From positions 1 to 18,626 of the forward strand of contig DFSH01000071.1 in assembly GCA_002378565.1 (NCBI GenBank): a stretch of DNA of 18,626 bases, given 5' to 3'. Of this stretch, positions 7,834 to 14,559 are shown piece by piece (the first letter of the stretch is position 1; the number at the start of each line of letters is the position of its first letter). The translations under genes were made by a program, and so were the position numbers. The DNA comes from Flavobacteriales bacterium UBA3442. Its GTDB lineage: Bacteria > Bacteroidota > Bacteroidia > Flavobacteriales > Schleiferiaceae. The notes under the pieces are model-generated. The model saw only the letters and a list, made by a program, of their open reading frames with translations. It was not told the origin of the DNA and did no database searches.

Positions 7834-8490
7834 TTAGCTTCGATTCAAATTCATGGCAGCAAGCATGTTGCCATAGACTGAATTCAACTGAGTCAAATTG
7901 CCAGCCATCTTTTCAACTTCTGTAGCCAAGGCTTCAGATTGTTGACCAGCGCTGCCCAATTTCTCCATCAAGTTATTTTGCATCTCCATCTGGTTAGTGG
8001 AGTTTTCTAATTGCACCGAATACAAGGCATTCAATGCCTCCATGCTCTTTGCTGCCTCAGTGAGCTGCTCAGAGTAGGCAGCTGATGCACCAGCAGCATC
8101 TGCTGCATTGTTCAAGGATGCAGCTGTGTCGCTGAGTTTTCGCATGCCATCTCCTAAACTGTCAAGCAATTCAGGGCCAATCTTAGCTTCAGCCATCATT
8201 TTATCCAACTCTTGGGTCACGGTACCACGTGGTCCATTGCCAGAACCATCTTCATCAATTGATAATTCAGGGTAGATCAAGCTCCAGTCGTATTCCTTTG
8301 CAGGTGCCTCAAAAGCAGAAAGAAAGAAAATCACAGACTCTGTGGTTAGACCAATAATCAGCATTTGGTCAGCACCTTTGAGGTGAAGAATTTTAAACAA
8401 GGCACCAAGAATAACAATTGCAGCACCAATACCGTAAAGTTTGGCCATGAAATTTTTGAAGCGTTTTCCGTTGACGTTAATTAGAGCCAT
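7834..8490 (-). CDS. gldL: Type IX secretion motor protein GldL (PorL)
   Basis: 218 residues. GldL is the inner-membrane subunit that, as a pentamer around two GldM helices, uses the proton gradient to drive gliding and secretion. Two hydrophobic helices are visible at about 17-35 (GIGAAIVILGALF) and 43-59 (MLIIGLTTESVIFFL). The charged intramembrane residues known to matter in Flavobacterium GldL are present: Lys in GALFK (K33) and Glu in TTESVIF (E51). The helices are followed by a long cytoplasmic region of Ala-, Glu- and Asn-rich helices with coiled-coil character (about 95-218). The position between gldK and gldM, with 42 nt gaps on both sides, is that of the conserved cluster. Confidence 0.96.
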   Translation of the reverse strand: MALINVNGKRFKNFMAKLYGIGAAIVILGALFKILHLKGADQMLIIGLTTESVIFFLSAFEAPAKEYDWSLIYPELSIDEDGSGNGPRGTVTQELDKMMAEAKIGPELLDSLGDGMRKLSDTAASLNNAADAAGASAAYSEQLTEAAKSMEALNALYSVQLENSTNQMEMQNNLMEKLGSAGQQSEALATEVEKMAGNLTQLNSVYGNMLAAMNLNRS

Positions 8491-8532
8491 GAGGATTGAG
8501 TTTAGAGGTTGGAGTTGTTGTTGAGGAGTCGG

Positions 8533-9960
8533 TTAAAAGTCAGATGCATCACGTCCAAGGAAGCTTTGCACGGTGCGGAAGCCAATGAATGATTTGCTGG
8601 TGTCTTGGTATTCGTATTCACGAGCGCCTACTTGCATGTAAGCAGCAATGTCCTTCCAAGACCCACCGCGAATCACTTTCCGCTTGAGGGTTTCAGGGTC
8701 GGAGTCATCCGCGTTGTATTTGAAATCTGGGTTGAAGTCGGCCACATAGGCATAACTCACCTCATCCCACGCTGTGCTTGTCCACTCAGCAACATTGCCT
8801 GCCATGTTGTACAAACCATAGCCATTGGGCTCATAGCTGGTTACCTTCAAGGGGTGGAAACCGCCATCTGCCGTAAGGTTGCCGCGTGAGGGCTTGAAGT
8901 TAGCAAGGAAACAACCTTTGCTGTTGGTGGTGTAAGGGCCACCCCATGGGTAGGTTGTGAGCTCACGGCCACCGCGGGCAGCATATTCCCACTCAGATTC
9001 TGTAGGCAAACGGAATTCGTTTTCCTGGAAGTCTTTGTTGCTCTTCAAATAACCATTGCGGTAACCGGTTCTCCAGTTACAAAAGGCCATGGCTTGCTTC
9101 CAGCTGATGCCAACCACAGGGTAGTCGTCGTAGGCAGGGTGCCAGAAGTAGTTGTCGTGCATCTGCTCATTGAAAGAGTAGGTGAAATCAGCCAACCACA
9201 CCAAAGTGTCTGGGTAAATGTTCACGGTCTCAGAACGGAAAAAACTGCTGCGATCTGATTCAGCCTGTCCCTCTTTGATGTAATCGCGGTAGGAGAAGGT
9301 GCGTCCATCACCATCTGCGTCATTGAAGTCATTGCTGAAGCGATTGTCCTTGCTTGCAGCTGCCTTTTTGTCCATCCAGAAATAGAGGTAGTTCATTTGA
9401 CGAGCATCAAGCATGCGGCCACCGAGGTAGCGCTCTTCTGGTGCGAGGTACATGGTCTCCATCACTTCAGCATACTCCAAAGACGGATAGCGACGCGTGG
9501 TCCACTCCAGCTTGCGTCCCCAGTCCAAATGCGTTTGCATGGAGTCAGGGTACTCAAGACCAACATACTCTTCAAAGTAGGTAGGGTTGTTCATGTCCGT
9601 GTAATCAACGTACTCAAATTCCTCAACCAAGCCTTCAGCCAATCGGTAGCGCAAAATTGAATCGCGCACCCAACGAACAAACTGTCGGTACTCATTGTTA
9701 GAAATCTCGGTTTCATCCATGTAATAGGGAGATACCGATACAGTTTTGGTAGGCGCAGTCAAGGTGACAGGCACATCAACATCTGAATTGCCCATGTTGA
9801 ATGAGCCCTGCGGAATGAAAACCATGCCATAGGGGTCAGAAGGGTAGAAGTCGGGGCGGTTTTGAATGCCAACAAGCTCGCCGTGATCAGTTCCGGAACA
9901 TGCCGCAAGCAGCAGGACGGTACAAACCGACAGGAGTTGTTTTAAGTGCTTAGTATTCAT
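8533..9960 (-). CDS. gldK: Type IX secretion / gliding lipoprotein GldK (PorK)
   Basis: 475 residues. GldK is an outer-membrane lipoprotein that forms the periplasmic ring with GldN. The lipoprotein signal ends in LLLAAC with C21 as the lipidated residue. The body is a formylglycine-generating-enzyme-like (FGE/SUMF1) fold: YGMVFIPQGSFNMG (44-57), ETEISNNEYRQFV (84-95), PVVGISWKQAMAFCNW (281-296), FRLPTESEWEYAARGG (316-331), NMAGNVAEWTS (385-395), VIRGGSW (429-435) and FIGFR (458-462). The paired catalytic cysteines that follow GGS in true FGE are replaced (D437 and M442 by my alignment), so it is a structural relative and not an enzyme. A DADGDG loop at 214-219 resembles a calcium-binding loop. 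The gene follows porP by 35 nt and precedes gldL by 42 nt, with no promoter box recognised in either gap. Confidence 0.95.
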   Translation of the reverse strand: MNTKHLKQLLSVCTVLLLAACSGTDHGELVGIQNRPDFYPSDPYGMVFIPQGSFNMGNSDVDVPVTLTAPTKTVSVSPYYMDETEISNNEYRQFVRWVRDSILRYRLAEGLVEEFEYVDYTDMNNPTYFEEYVGLEYPDSMQTHLDWGRKLEWTTRRYPSLEYAEVMETMYLAPEERYLGGRMLDARQMNYLYFWMDKKAAASKDNRFSNDFNDADGDGRTFSYRDYIKEGQAESDRSSFFRSETVNIYPDTLVWLADFTYSFNEQMHDNYFWHPAYDDYPVVGISWKQAMAFCNWRTGYRNGYLKSNKDFQENEFRLPTESEWEYAARGGRELTTYPWGGPYTTNSKGCFLANFKPSRGNLTADGGFHPLKVTSYEPNGYGLYNMAGNVAEWTSTAWDEVSYAYVADFNPDFKYNADDSDPETLKRKVIRGGSWKDIAAYMQVGAREYEYQDTSKSFIGFRTVQSFLGRDASDF

Positions 9961-9995
9961 ATGCTATCTAGTTAACGTCTAAATCAGTTGCGATA

Positions 9996-10940
9996 TTACA
10001 AAAATATAGGGTTTCGGTAACTGCCATTGATGCGAGGCTTTACCTCAATGTTGAAACAGTAATTGAAAAATACCTCATGCGAGCCTGAAGAATAGGCAGC
10101 AAGCGGAGAGGTTGTGATGTCGTAGGAGTAGCATGCGCGCAAGTCAGGCATGATTTGGTAGCCCATCATGAGGGACATCGCATCCTGATTTCTGTAGCCC
10201 AATCCAGCGAAGATTTTACCCCGCAATTCTGCAGTGAGGCTGAGATCAAGGGTAAGGTTGGAATTCAAATCTGACTTGAGCAAGGTGCTTGGTGAGATGG
10301 TGATGCCGTAATCGGGCAATTCAATGTGCATGCCACCGGTGAGGTAGTAATGCATTTTGCTTTTGTAACGGGCAGTCTGTCCGGGGAATCGCGCCTCACT
10401 TTGCAGCATGCGGCTTGTTGACAGGCCTGCATACCAAAGAGGTGTGCCGTAATGCATACCAAAGTTCAATTCGGGAGTCATCGCATCGCCAGCCCTTAGA
10501 ATGCTGGGATCTGAAGCTCCTGCCGTTCCATCGGGGTAAATCCAGTTAGCGCTCTTGACATTTTTGTTCCTGAAATCGATGGCCAAGCCAATTCCAAGCT
10601 TGCCAGCGCCTAAATCCATTTGGTAGGCATAGCCCAAGGCAGCAGAAATATCTTGAAACACCCCAATTTGATCATTCACAATGCTAACAAGCAGTCCGCC
10701 GTGCAGAATTGAGAGGGGAATATTGGCATTTATGGCTTGTGAAACGGGTGCGTCATCAAAACCAACCCACTGTGAGCGGTTACCTAAATTCAAACATATG
10801 GCATCGGAGTAACCTGCAACGCCAGGATTGAATCCGATCTTATTGTTGTAGTACTGAGTGAATTGCACGTCCTGCTGCGCAAATGCTGCGCTGCTGATGC
10901 AAATTATTACTCCGGAAAAAAATGTCTGACGTAGGGTCAT
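9996..10940 (-). CDS. porP: PorP/SprF family type IX secretion outer-membrane protein
   Basis: 314 residues with a signal peptide (hydrophobic FFSGVIICISSAAFA, cleaved about after residue 21) followed by QQDVQFTQYYNNKIGFNPGV, the N-terminal signature of the PorP/SprF family (QDxxFxQYxxNxxxxNPxxAG). The rest alternates short amphipathic strands ending in aromatic residues, consistent with an outer-membrane beta barrel, and closes with NPIFL. PorP/SprF proteins work with the T9SS in secretion or in anchoring adhesins. Its place directly before gldK is the porP-porK-porL-porM-porN order known from Porphyromonas gingivalis. The 59 bp gap upstream (10941-10999) could hold the operon promoter: TATTTTAG on the minus strand at 10961-10968 is a one-mismatch -7 box, but this is weak, and the operon could equally be read from topA. 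Confidence 0.9.
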   Translation of the reverse strand: MTLRQTFFSGVIICISSAAFAQQDVQFTQYYNNKIGFNPGVAGYSDAICLNLGNRSQWVGFDDAPVSQAINANIPLSILHGGLLVSIVNDQIGVFQDISAALGYAYQMDLGAGKLGIGLAIDFRNKNVKSANWIYPDGTAGASDPSILRAGDAMTPELNFGMHYGTPLWYAGLSTSRMLQSEARFPGQTARYKSKMHYYLTGGMHIELPDYGITISPSTLLKSDLNSNLTLDLSLTAELRGKIFAGLGYRNQDAMSLMMGYQIMPDLRACYSYDITTSPLAAYSSGSHEVFFNYCFNIEVKPRINGSYRNPIFL

Positions 10941-10999
10941 TCAGGCATGAAATTAGGCCTCTAAAATAGCAATAATCTACCAGAAAGCACAGATTAATG

Positions 11000-12130
11000 T
11001 TAGATGGCACGCCGACTGGCCTTCCACCAGCGGTCGGGAATGTCGCCTTTTAGCGCTTGAAGGTAATCCTCGTGACTGCATGGAATCATGCTTTTCCTTG
11101 CTGATTCAGATGGACTGGCAGGTACAACCATCCACCAACGCTCTGACAGGGGTGATTTGTAGAAGACCATTTCATGCCCTTCATCCCCTTCCAGCCAGAC
11201 AGTAAACTTGAGGTAGTCCTTCACTGGCCGATGTGGGTAATCGCCTTTGCGCCATTGAATGCCTTCAGCGATGTACCAGATGCCTTGCGCTAAGGCCATC
11301 GCGTTGTGCCCATGCGGGTCAAGTGTGGGGTGATAGCCTGTGAGCATCAACGATGAGGATTTGTCGCTCATGCCTGCGTAACGCATGGCTTGACAAAAGT
11401 CCACTGAGCTCAGGCCGTTGGGGTTGGGGCTGATTTGCCCGGGGGCGTCTACAGAGCCCATGCTGGCGTTGTCTGCCACAATGATGTCCATGTCGCGAAG
11501 CAGGGGCTCTGCCGCAGCCATGGTGCCTTTGATTTGGCCAATTCTGAGGGCCTCAAAGTGCATTTTTTCCATGATGGTCAAAGTCTCCTCTGGTACGAAA
11601 TAGGTTTGGTAGGCCAGGCAAGCCAAGTGGAAAAGGTGGTAGGGCTTTGACATCAATACGTGGGTGAGCCAATTGCTGGCATCTGCCGCTTGGTGGTCAT
11701 CTCCCATGGCGATGCCTGAACTGATCACAGCCATGTTCACCAATTGCTCAAGGCTAGCGTAAGCCTTGTACAGGCCAAGTGCGTCTTGACTTTGTCCGCC
11801 AATGAAGATAGGAATGCATTGCCGCTGGATGAGCTCTTTCGCGACATCCTCTATCGCGACCAGGGTGTCGACATGGTCTCGCCCTGCAGGCACATTGCCC
11901 AAGTCGGCAAAGTCAAAGTCCCAAGCACCCTTTTGCAAGGTGTAGAGCTGTTGACGGATGGCATTGGCTGCCTGGTGTTCGCCATTGGCGTCAGGTAGAC
12001 CAATCAAGGCCAATCGGCAGGCCTTCACATCAGGCAAGCCATTGGCATCATGCATCATCATGGTTTGACCAATGGATGAAATGTCCTCAGGAAGGAGCAG
12101 GTCAGCAGGTTGAAGGATATCCTCCCACAT
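11000..12130 (-). CDS. Arginase/formimidoylglutamase-like protein, probably without metal site
   Basis: 376 residues, related to the Bacteroidota proteins annotated as formimidoylglutamase (ureohydrolase/arginase fold). Matching stretches (numbered from the GTG at 12133): ALIGLPDANGEH (42-53), IPIFIGGQSQDALGLYKAY (107-125), AYQTYFVPEET (174-184), SVDAPGQISPNPNG (227-240), MRYAGMSDKSSS (250-261), IWYIAEGIQWRKGDYP (285-300), and the C-terminal end ERWWMVVP, MIPCSHEDYL and RWWKASRR. The ligand motifs of true arginases are not intact: GGDHS is replaced by GGQSQ, DAHxD by SSGIA, and SxDxDxxDP by VADNASMGSVDAP. It is therefore probably not a metal-dependent hydrolase. The ATG at 12130 shares one base with the topA stop (TGATG); a GTG one codon earlier is possible. 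The coupling to topA and the position before the T9SS genes suggest a conserved but unknown role. Confidence 0.82.
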   Translation of the reverse strand: MWEDILQPADLLLPEDISSIGQTMMMHDANGLPDVKACRLALIGLPDANGEHQAANAIRQQLYTLQKGAWDFDFADLGNVPAGRDHVDTLVAIEDVAKELIQRQCIPIFIGGQSQDALGLYKAYASLEQLVNMAVISSGIAMGDDHQAADASNWLTHVLMSKPYHLFHLACLAYQTYFVPEETLTIMEKMHFEALRIGQIKGTMAAAEPLLRDMDIIVADNASMGSVDAPGQISPNPNGLSSVDFCQAMRYAGMSDKSSSLMLTGYHPTLDPHGHNAMALAQGIWYIAEGIQWRKGDYPHRPVKDYLKFTVWLEGDEGHEMVFYKSPLSERWWMVVPASPSESARKSMIPCSHEDYLQALKGDIPDRWWKASRRAI

Positions 12131-14448
12131 CACTTCTTGGCTTTGCCCTTGCGGCCCCTTTTTGGCTTGGATGCAGCCTCTTCAATCAAGGCTAATGCCG
12201 CCTCATAAGTCAGGCTTTCAGGCTCCACATCCTTGGGGATGGTGACATTTTTCTTTTCAAACTTGAGGTAAGGTCCATAGCGGCCATTGAGCACGCGAAT
12301 TTCGCCTTTGTCACCGTCTAAGGTGGCAATATTTGCCTTGCGATCTGCTTCAAGCTTAGCCTCAATCAACACCATGGCCTCTGTTAGGTTGATGGTGTAA
12401 GGGGATTGCTCTTCAGGGATGCTGGCAAAGGTTTTGCTCATCTGCACATAGGGGCCAAACCGGCCCAGGTTTGCCTTGATGTCAACGCCTTCATGGCTAC
12501 CAAGAACCCGTGGCATTTTCAACAACTCCAATGCCTCATCCAAGGTGATGGTTTCAATGGAAAGCTCCGCAGGGATGCTAACAAATTTTGCTTTTTCCGT
12601 TTCAGTGGTTTCACCCACCTGCACCACAGGGCCATAGCGGGCCAGTCGGGCAATGACCTTTTTGCCAGTTTTTGGCTGTTCGCCCAGGGATCGTTCCCCT
12701 TTCTCTGGATCCACATCTTTGGTGATGCCAACCGTTTTAATGAATGGCTGGTAGAACGAATCAATCACCTCGGTCCATGATACCTGACCGCTCGCGACCA
12801 AGTCAAATTCTTGCTCAATATTTGCAGTGAAGGCGTAGTCCATCACCGTGTCAAAATGGCTAAGCAGGAAATCAGTCACCACATTGCCAATGTCCGTAGG
12901 AACCAGGCGGCCCTTGTTGGCGCCAAATTTCTCTTGAATCACTTCCCATGACCAGCTGCCTCCTTCAAATGAGCCTATGGTCACATCGCGAACCTTGCCG
13001 TCCAGGGTGCCTTTTTGCACATAGGCGCGCTTTTGAATGGTGGTAATGGTTGGGGCATAGGTGGACGGTCTGCCGATGCCTTTTTCTTCCAGGGCTTTGA
13101 CCAAACTGGCCTCTGTGTAGCGACCTTTGGGTCGGGTGAAGCGCTGACTGGCTTTTGCGCCAAGCAAAGTCACGTTGCCCCCTTCAGTCAATGCGGGCAG
13201 CAAGCCCACTTCAGCTTCTGACTCATCCTTGCCCTCAAGGTAAACTTTCATGAAGCCATCAAAGGCCACCATTTCACCTCGGGCCACAAACCGAACCCCG
13301 TCTTGGTTGTCTAAGTGAGCCACGGTGCGATCGATTTTTGCATCAGCCATCTGGCTAGCTAAGGTGCGTCGACGAATCAAGGTGTACAGTTTCTCTTCAG
13401 CGTCATCATTGCCGCCGGTTTTGATTGACAAGTCTGTTGGACGAATTGCTTCGTGAGCCTCTTGCGCGCCTTTGGATTTGGTGCTAAACTTCCGTGTGTG
13501 AACATAGTTTTCACCGTAGGATTCGGTGATGGCAGTAGCAGCTAAGCCTAAGGCCTCATCAGACAGGTTCACGGAATCTGTCCGCATGTAAGTGATCAGA
13601 CCAACTTCGTAGAGTTTCTGAGCAACAGACATGGTTCGGTTCACAGAGAAACCCAACTTTCTTGAAGCTTCTTGTTGGAGCGTGCTTGTGGTAAAGGGGG
13701 CCGCAGGCTTGCGAGTGCCAGTTTTCTTGGTCAAAGAAGCGACATGAAAGGGGCTGGCTTGCAGGTTGTCAAGCTGTGCTTGCACGGCGTCACTGTTTGC
13801 AGCTTGACCTGACCAGTCAGCCTTGAAAGCTTCACCTTCTGCATTGTTGAATTGTCCTTCCACCTTGAAATCAGTGACAGGAAGAAAGGCGTGGATGTCA
13901 CGTTCACGTTCTACGATCAAGCGAACGGCGACGGACTGCACCCGTCCAGCGCTTAACCCACTTTTCACCTTGCGCCACAAGATGGGCGAAAGCTCAAAGC
14001 CAACGATGCGATCCAAGACCCGTCGGGCCTGCTGTGCGTTGACCAGGGCCATGTCAACATGGCGAGGGTTCTCGATGGCATGGGTGATAGCCTTTTTGGT
14101 GATTTCATTGAAAACGATGCGCTTGGTTTTTGCCGGGTCAAGCGACAAGGCCTCAGCCAGATGCCACGCGATGGCCTCTCCTTCACGGTCTTCATCGGAG
14201 GCAAGCCAGACGGTGTCGCAAGACTTCACCCATTTTTTCAAATCGCGGACAATGTCCTTTTTGTCCTTGCTGATTTCATAATCGGGCATGAACTGATTTG
14301 CTATATCAATGCCCATTGAATTGCTACCACCTTTGGTTAAATCACGGATGTGACCAAAGCTTGAGGCCACCTTGAAATCGGGGCCTAAAAATTTTTCAAT
14401 GGTTTTCGCCTTAGCGGGCGATTCGACAATAACTAGGTTGGATGGCAT
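12130..14448 (-). CDS. topA: DNA topoisomerase I (type IA)
   Basis: 772 residues. It relaxes negative supercoils by cutting one strand through a tyrosine link. The TOPRIM domain is at the N-terminus: LVIVESPAKAKTIEKFLG (5-22, catalytic E9) and WLASDEDREGEAIAWHL (81-97; D85, D87, E89 bind magnesium). The active-site motif GLITYMRTDSVNLS gives catalytic Y287 and R289. AHEAIRPT (331-338) and GIGRPSTYAPTI (457-468) are standard topoisomerase IA motifs. The C-terminal part has no zinc-finger cysteines (the only Cys is C77) but three related repeats centred on ARYGPVVQ (603-610), GRFGPYVQ (662-669) and GRYGPYLK (722-729), and ends in a basic tail (KPKRGRKGKAKK). It is the first gene of a minus-strand group and overlaps the next gene by one base (TGATG). 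Confidence 0.98.
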   Translation of the reverse strand: MPSNLVIVESPAKAKTIEKFLGPDFKVASSFGHIRDLTKGGSNSMGIDIANQFMPDYEISKDKKDIVRDLKKWVKSCDTVWLASDEDREGEAIAWHLAEALSLDPAKTKRIVFNEITKKAITHAIENPRHVDMALVNAQQARRVLDRIVGFELSPILWRKVKSGLSAGRVQSVAVRLIVERERDIHAFLPVTDFKVEGQFNNAEGEAFKADWSGQAANSDAVQAQLDNLQASPFHVASLTKKTGTRKPAAPFTTSTLQQEASRKLGFSVNRTMSVAQKLYEVGLITYMRTDSVNLSDEALGLAATAITESYGENYVHTRKFSTKSKGAQEAHEAIRPTDLSIKTGGNDDAEEKLYTLIRRRTLASQMADAKIDRTVAHLDNQDGVRFVARGEMVAFDGFMKVYLEGKDESEAEVGLLPALTEGGNVTLLGAKASQRFTRPKGRYTEASLVKALEEKGIGRPSTYAPTITTIQKRAYVQKGTLDGKVRDVTIGSFEGGSWSWEVIQEKFGANKGRLVPTDIGNVVTDFLLSHFDTVMDYAFTANIEQEFDLVASGQVSWTEVIDSFYQPFIKTVGITKDVDPEKGERSLGEQPKTGKKVIARLARYGPVVQVGETTETEKAKFVSIPAELSIETITLDEALELLKMPRVLGSHEGVDIKANLGRFGPYVQMSKTFASIPEEQSPYTINLTEAMVLIEAKLEADRKANIATLDGDKGEIRVLNGRYGPYLKFEKKNVTIPKDVEPESLTYEAALALIEEAASKPKRGRKGKAKK

Positions 14449-14489
14449 ACTCTCGTGGTTTTGAACAGCAAATTAAACGCCCAATTCCC

Positions 14490-14501
14490 ATATAAACACG
14501 T
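14490..14501. repeat. Perfect 12 bp palindrome in the topA-miaB spacer
   Basis: GTAAAATTTTAC is its own reverse complement. It lies about 42 bp upstream of the topA start and 59 bp upstream of the miaB start, where a dimeric repressor could affect both divergent genes. A stretch this AT-rich can also arise by chance; no second copy is seen in the spacer. A weak candidate topA -7 box (TTAATTTG on the minus strand, 14469-14476, one mismatch) lies nearby. Confidence 0.4.
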
Positions 14502-14520
14502 AAAATTTTACTTCTGCCAT

Positions 14521-14555
14521 TTTGTCACTTAGTCCGGACGTAGTCCGTAGATTTG
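14521..14555 (+). promoter_or_regulatory. Probable miaB operon promoter (TTTG ... TAGATTTG)
   Basis: TTTG at 14521-14524 and TAGATTTG at 14548-14555, separated by 23 bp, match the Bacteroidota housekeeping promoter pattern (TTTG -33, TAnnTTTG -7) at the long end of the usual spacing. The predicted transcript start would fall about 14560-14562, on the annotated ATG, so the mRNA may be leaderless or translation may begin at a downstream ATG. Confidence 0.45.
14530..14547. repeat. Direct repeat TAGTCCG, 11 bp period, in the miaB promoter spacer
   Basis: TAGTCCG occurs at 14530-14536 and again at 14541-14547, 11 bp apart (about one helical turn), exactly between the two proposed promoter boxes. 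The first copy also overlaps the 8 bp palindrome GTCCGGAC (14532-14539). The position suits an operator or activator site; no known factor is recognised. Confidence 0.4.
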
Positions 14556-14559
14556 CCAA

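Noticed and set aside
8533..9960. Reading gldK as a sulfatase-activating formylglycine-generating enzyme
   Set aside because: The catalytic cysteine pair is missing, and the lipobox and gene context identify GldK.
10961..10987. Promoter before porP (TATTTTAG with CTTT upstream, minus strand)
   Set aside because: One mismatch in the -7 box, a poor -33 box and too short a spacer; too weak to list as a feature.
11000..12130. Assigning hutG (histidine degradation) to the arginase-like gene
   Set aside because: Metal ligand motifs are lost and no hutH, hutU or hutI neighbours are present.
13823..14281. A 152-codon open frame antisense to topA, and similar ones at 2899-3306, 12406-12780 and 16838-17329
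   Set aside because: Each lies fully opposite a firmly identified gene, has low-complexity or Cys/Ser/Arg-biased sequence without family resemblance, and no start context.
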